Source of the DNA: DASVEE01 sp036399695
Lineage (GTDB): Bacteria; Acidobacteriota; Thermoanaerobaculia; Gp7-AA8
Assembly: GCA_036399695.1 (NCBI GenBank)
Contig: DASWMP010000131.1
Coordinates: 1-7,290 of the forward strand
Direction: 5' to 3'
Length of the DNA stretch: 7,290 bases
The translations under genes and the position numbers were made by a program. This document shows positions 6,237 through 7,290 of the stretch, piece after piece. Each line of letters starts with the position of its first letter. Position 1 is the first letter of the stretch. The notes under the pieces are model-generated. The model was not told the origin of the DNA. It ran no database searches and was given only the letters and a program-made list of their open reading frames with translations.

Positions 6237-7229
6237 TTGATCGCTGAGCTGCTGCAGATGAAGGGACGCGACATCCACGACACGCACGACTTCTTCGAGT
6301 ACATCCGGCTCGAAGACTCGGTGCCGGCTGCCGACAAGGCCTGCATCGACGTGGTCCTGCTCGACATGAACCACGAGTGGCCGAACGTCGGTCACGACTC
6401 GATCGTGCACGTGGTGCTCGAGGCAGCCGAGACGTACCGCCGCGAGCTCGTCGCACAGGGCCGCAAGGTGCGCGTGCTGTCGTTCGACGTGCGCCACCGC
6501 CTGATGATCCCGGAGTCGCCGAACGGCCGCTTCCGTGTCTACCTCGGCACCGGCGGTCCGGGCCATCTCGATCCCCGTCTCAACGACGGCCAGACAGAAT
6601 GGAGCCAGGGCATCAACGAGACGGACGCCTGGGAAGCGCCGCTGTTCCGCCTCTTCGACGACATCCTCGCCGACGATCAGGCGTCGATGTTCGCCATCTG
6701 CCATTCGTTCGGCCTCGTCTGCCGCTGGTCGGGCGTGGCCCGTCCCGAGCTGCGCGAGGAGAAGAGCAGCGGCATGCCGCTCAACTCACTCTCGGACCAA
6801 GCGATCGCTCACCCCTGGTTCCACGAGTTCGCCGAGGCGCTCCCCGATCGCCGCCACTTCCGCGTGGTCGACAACCGTCTCTTCGACCTGGTGCTGCAGG
6901 AGCCCGGAAAGGGTCTGCCCATCGCCTACGAATCGGACGGCAGCACAGGCCTCACGATGATCGAGCTGGCCCGCGACGCGGACGGCACGATGCCCCGCTT
7001 TCTCGGCGTGAACCACCATCCGGAGATCATCGACCGCGATCACATCATGCAGGTGCTGGAAGAGAAGCGCTTCCACGGTGAAGTCGGCGAAAAGTGGTAC
7101 CGCGAGCGCGTCCTGACGATGCGCGACCTCTTCCAGGGCGAGCTCGAACGGCAAAGCCGCCTGACGTCGCGCTACACGCTCATCGAACCGCTGCGGTTCC
7201 AGCTCGGGAAGCTCGTTCGTGAACCGTAG
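6237..7229 (+). CDS. Class I glutamine amidotransferase-like protein
   Basis: A 330-residue soluble protein with the landmarks of a triad-type (class I) glutamine amidotransferase, which hydrolyses glutamine and hands the ammonia to a partner. GTGGPG (104-109) fits the oxyanion strand. AICHSFG (153-159) supplies nucleophile Cys155, and NHHPEI (259-264) supplies His261 and Glu263. The nucleophile region differs from the usual GxCxGxQ: Ala replaces the first Gly, and Ser and Gly occupy the positions of the second Gly and the Gln, so substrate handling may be altered. About 35 residues precede the core and about 65 charged, helix-like residues follow it. No synthetase domain is fused, so the acceptor enzyme is probably a neighbouring ligase. 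The gene begins 3 bases after the GCS2-type gene if TTG 6237 is used; ATG 6258 would remove 7 residues. A gamma-glutamyl hydrolase or peptidase role is the main alternative. Confidence 0.88.
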   Translation: MIAELLQMKGRDIHDTHDFFEYIRLEDSVPAADKACIDVVLLDMNHEWPNVGHDSIVHVVLEAAETYRRELVAQGRKVRVLSFDVRHRLMIPESPNGRFRVYLGTGGPGHLDPRLNDGQTEWSQGINETDAWEAPLFRLFDDILADDQASMFAICHSFGLVCRWSGVARPELREEKSSGMPLNSLSDQAIAHPWFHEFAEALPDRRHFRVVDNRLFDLVLQEPGKGLPIAYESDGSTGLTMIELARDADGTMPRFLGVNHHPEIIDRDHIMQVLEEKRFHGEVGEKWYRERVLTMRDLFQGELERQSRLTSRYTLIEPLRFQLGKLVREP

Positions 7230-7230
7230 G

Positions 7231-7261
7231 GTTGGGCGGTTGGCAGTTGGGCGGTTGGGCG
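7231..7261. repeat. Short G-rich tandem repeat (GTTGGGCG units)
   Basis: Four near-identical units stand in a row: GTTGGGCG (7231-7238), GTTGGCA (7239-7245), GTTGGGCG (7246-7253) and GTTGGGCG (7254-7261). At a larger scale GTTGGGCGGTTGG repeats at 7231-7243 and 7246-7258, a 15-base period. It begins right after the amidotransferase stop codon. With the GGG at 7229-7231 there are four GGG runs, so a G-quadruplex on the plus strand is conceivable, though one loop would be 12 bases. It may continue a repeat family found elsewhere in the genome. Confidence 0.75.
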
Positions 7262-7274
7262 GAGGAGTCAACCG
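7252..7274 (+). terminator. Weak hairpin at the 3' end of the ligase-amidotransferase operon
   Basis: CGGTTG (7252-7257) pairs with CAACCG (7269-7274) around an 11-base loop. Only a short CTTTC follows (7281-7285). It sits where the operon terminator would be expected, but stem and U tract are both poor. The window ends 16 bases later, so a better terminator may lie beyond. Confidence 0.2.
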
Positions 7275-7290
7275 TCATCGCTTTCCCCCG

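Overview
The window comes from a GC-rich bacterium (clearly above 60% G+C by eye, not counted). It holds five complete protein-coding genes and little else. Nothing gives a firm taxonomic label. A large secreted subtilase, G/C-ending codons, a TTG start and weak Shine-Dalgarno use would suit Acidobacteriota or a myxobacterium-like lineage, but this is a low-confidence guess. There are no tRNA or rRNA genes, CRISPR arrays, transposases or phage genes.

Layout. Bases 1-59 hold a strong hairpin terminator for the minus-strand gene that follows, plus an overlapping inverted repeat that runs to the window edge. Bases 60-3200 (minus) encode a 1046-residue secreted S8 serine protease with signal peptide, I9-type propeptide, full catalytic set and a roughly 640-residue C-terminal part. 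The 104 bases upstream of it (3201-3304) carry two TCACC/GGTGA palindromes 21 bp apart. Bases 3305-4012 (minus) encode a small alpha/beta-hydrolase (esterase). It diverges from an ATP-grasp ligase gene (4076-5032, plus) across a 63-bp gap where promoter-like boxes for both directions interleave. A 14-bp perfect hairpin follows the ATP-grasp gene. Next come a carboxylate-amine ligase of the glutamate-cysteine ligase type 2 (YbdK-like) family (5124-6233) and, 3 bases later, a class I glutamine amidotransferase-like protein (6237-7229). The window ends in a G-rich short tandem repeat.

How the genes may work together. Two ATP-dependent amide-bond-forming enzymes of unrelated folds, a glutaminase-type amidotransferase and an alpha/beta-hydrolase sit side by side. 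This looks like a small pathway that joins carboxylates to amines or ammonia, making or modifying a peptide-like or amidated small molecule, with the hydrolase releasing or trimming an ester or amide. The substrate cannot be read from the sequence. I recall that comparative-genomic work on amidoligases discusses neighbourhoods pairing ATP-grasp and GCS2-type ligases with amidotransferases and hydrolases, so the theme may be known even if the product is not. The protease gene reads in the same direction as the esterase but has its own putative operators and terminator, and may be an unrelated neighbour.
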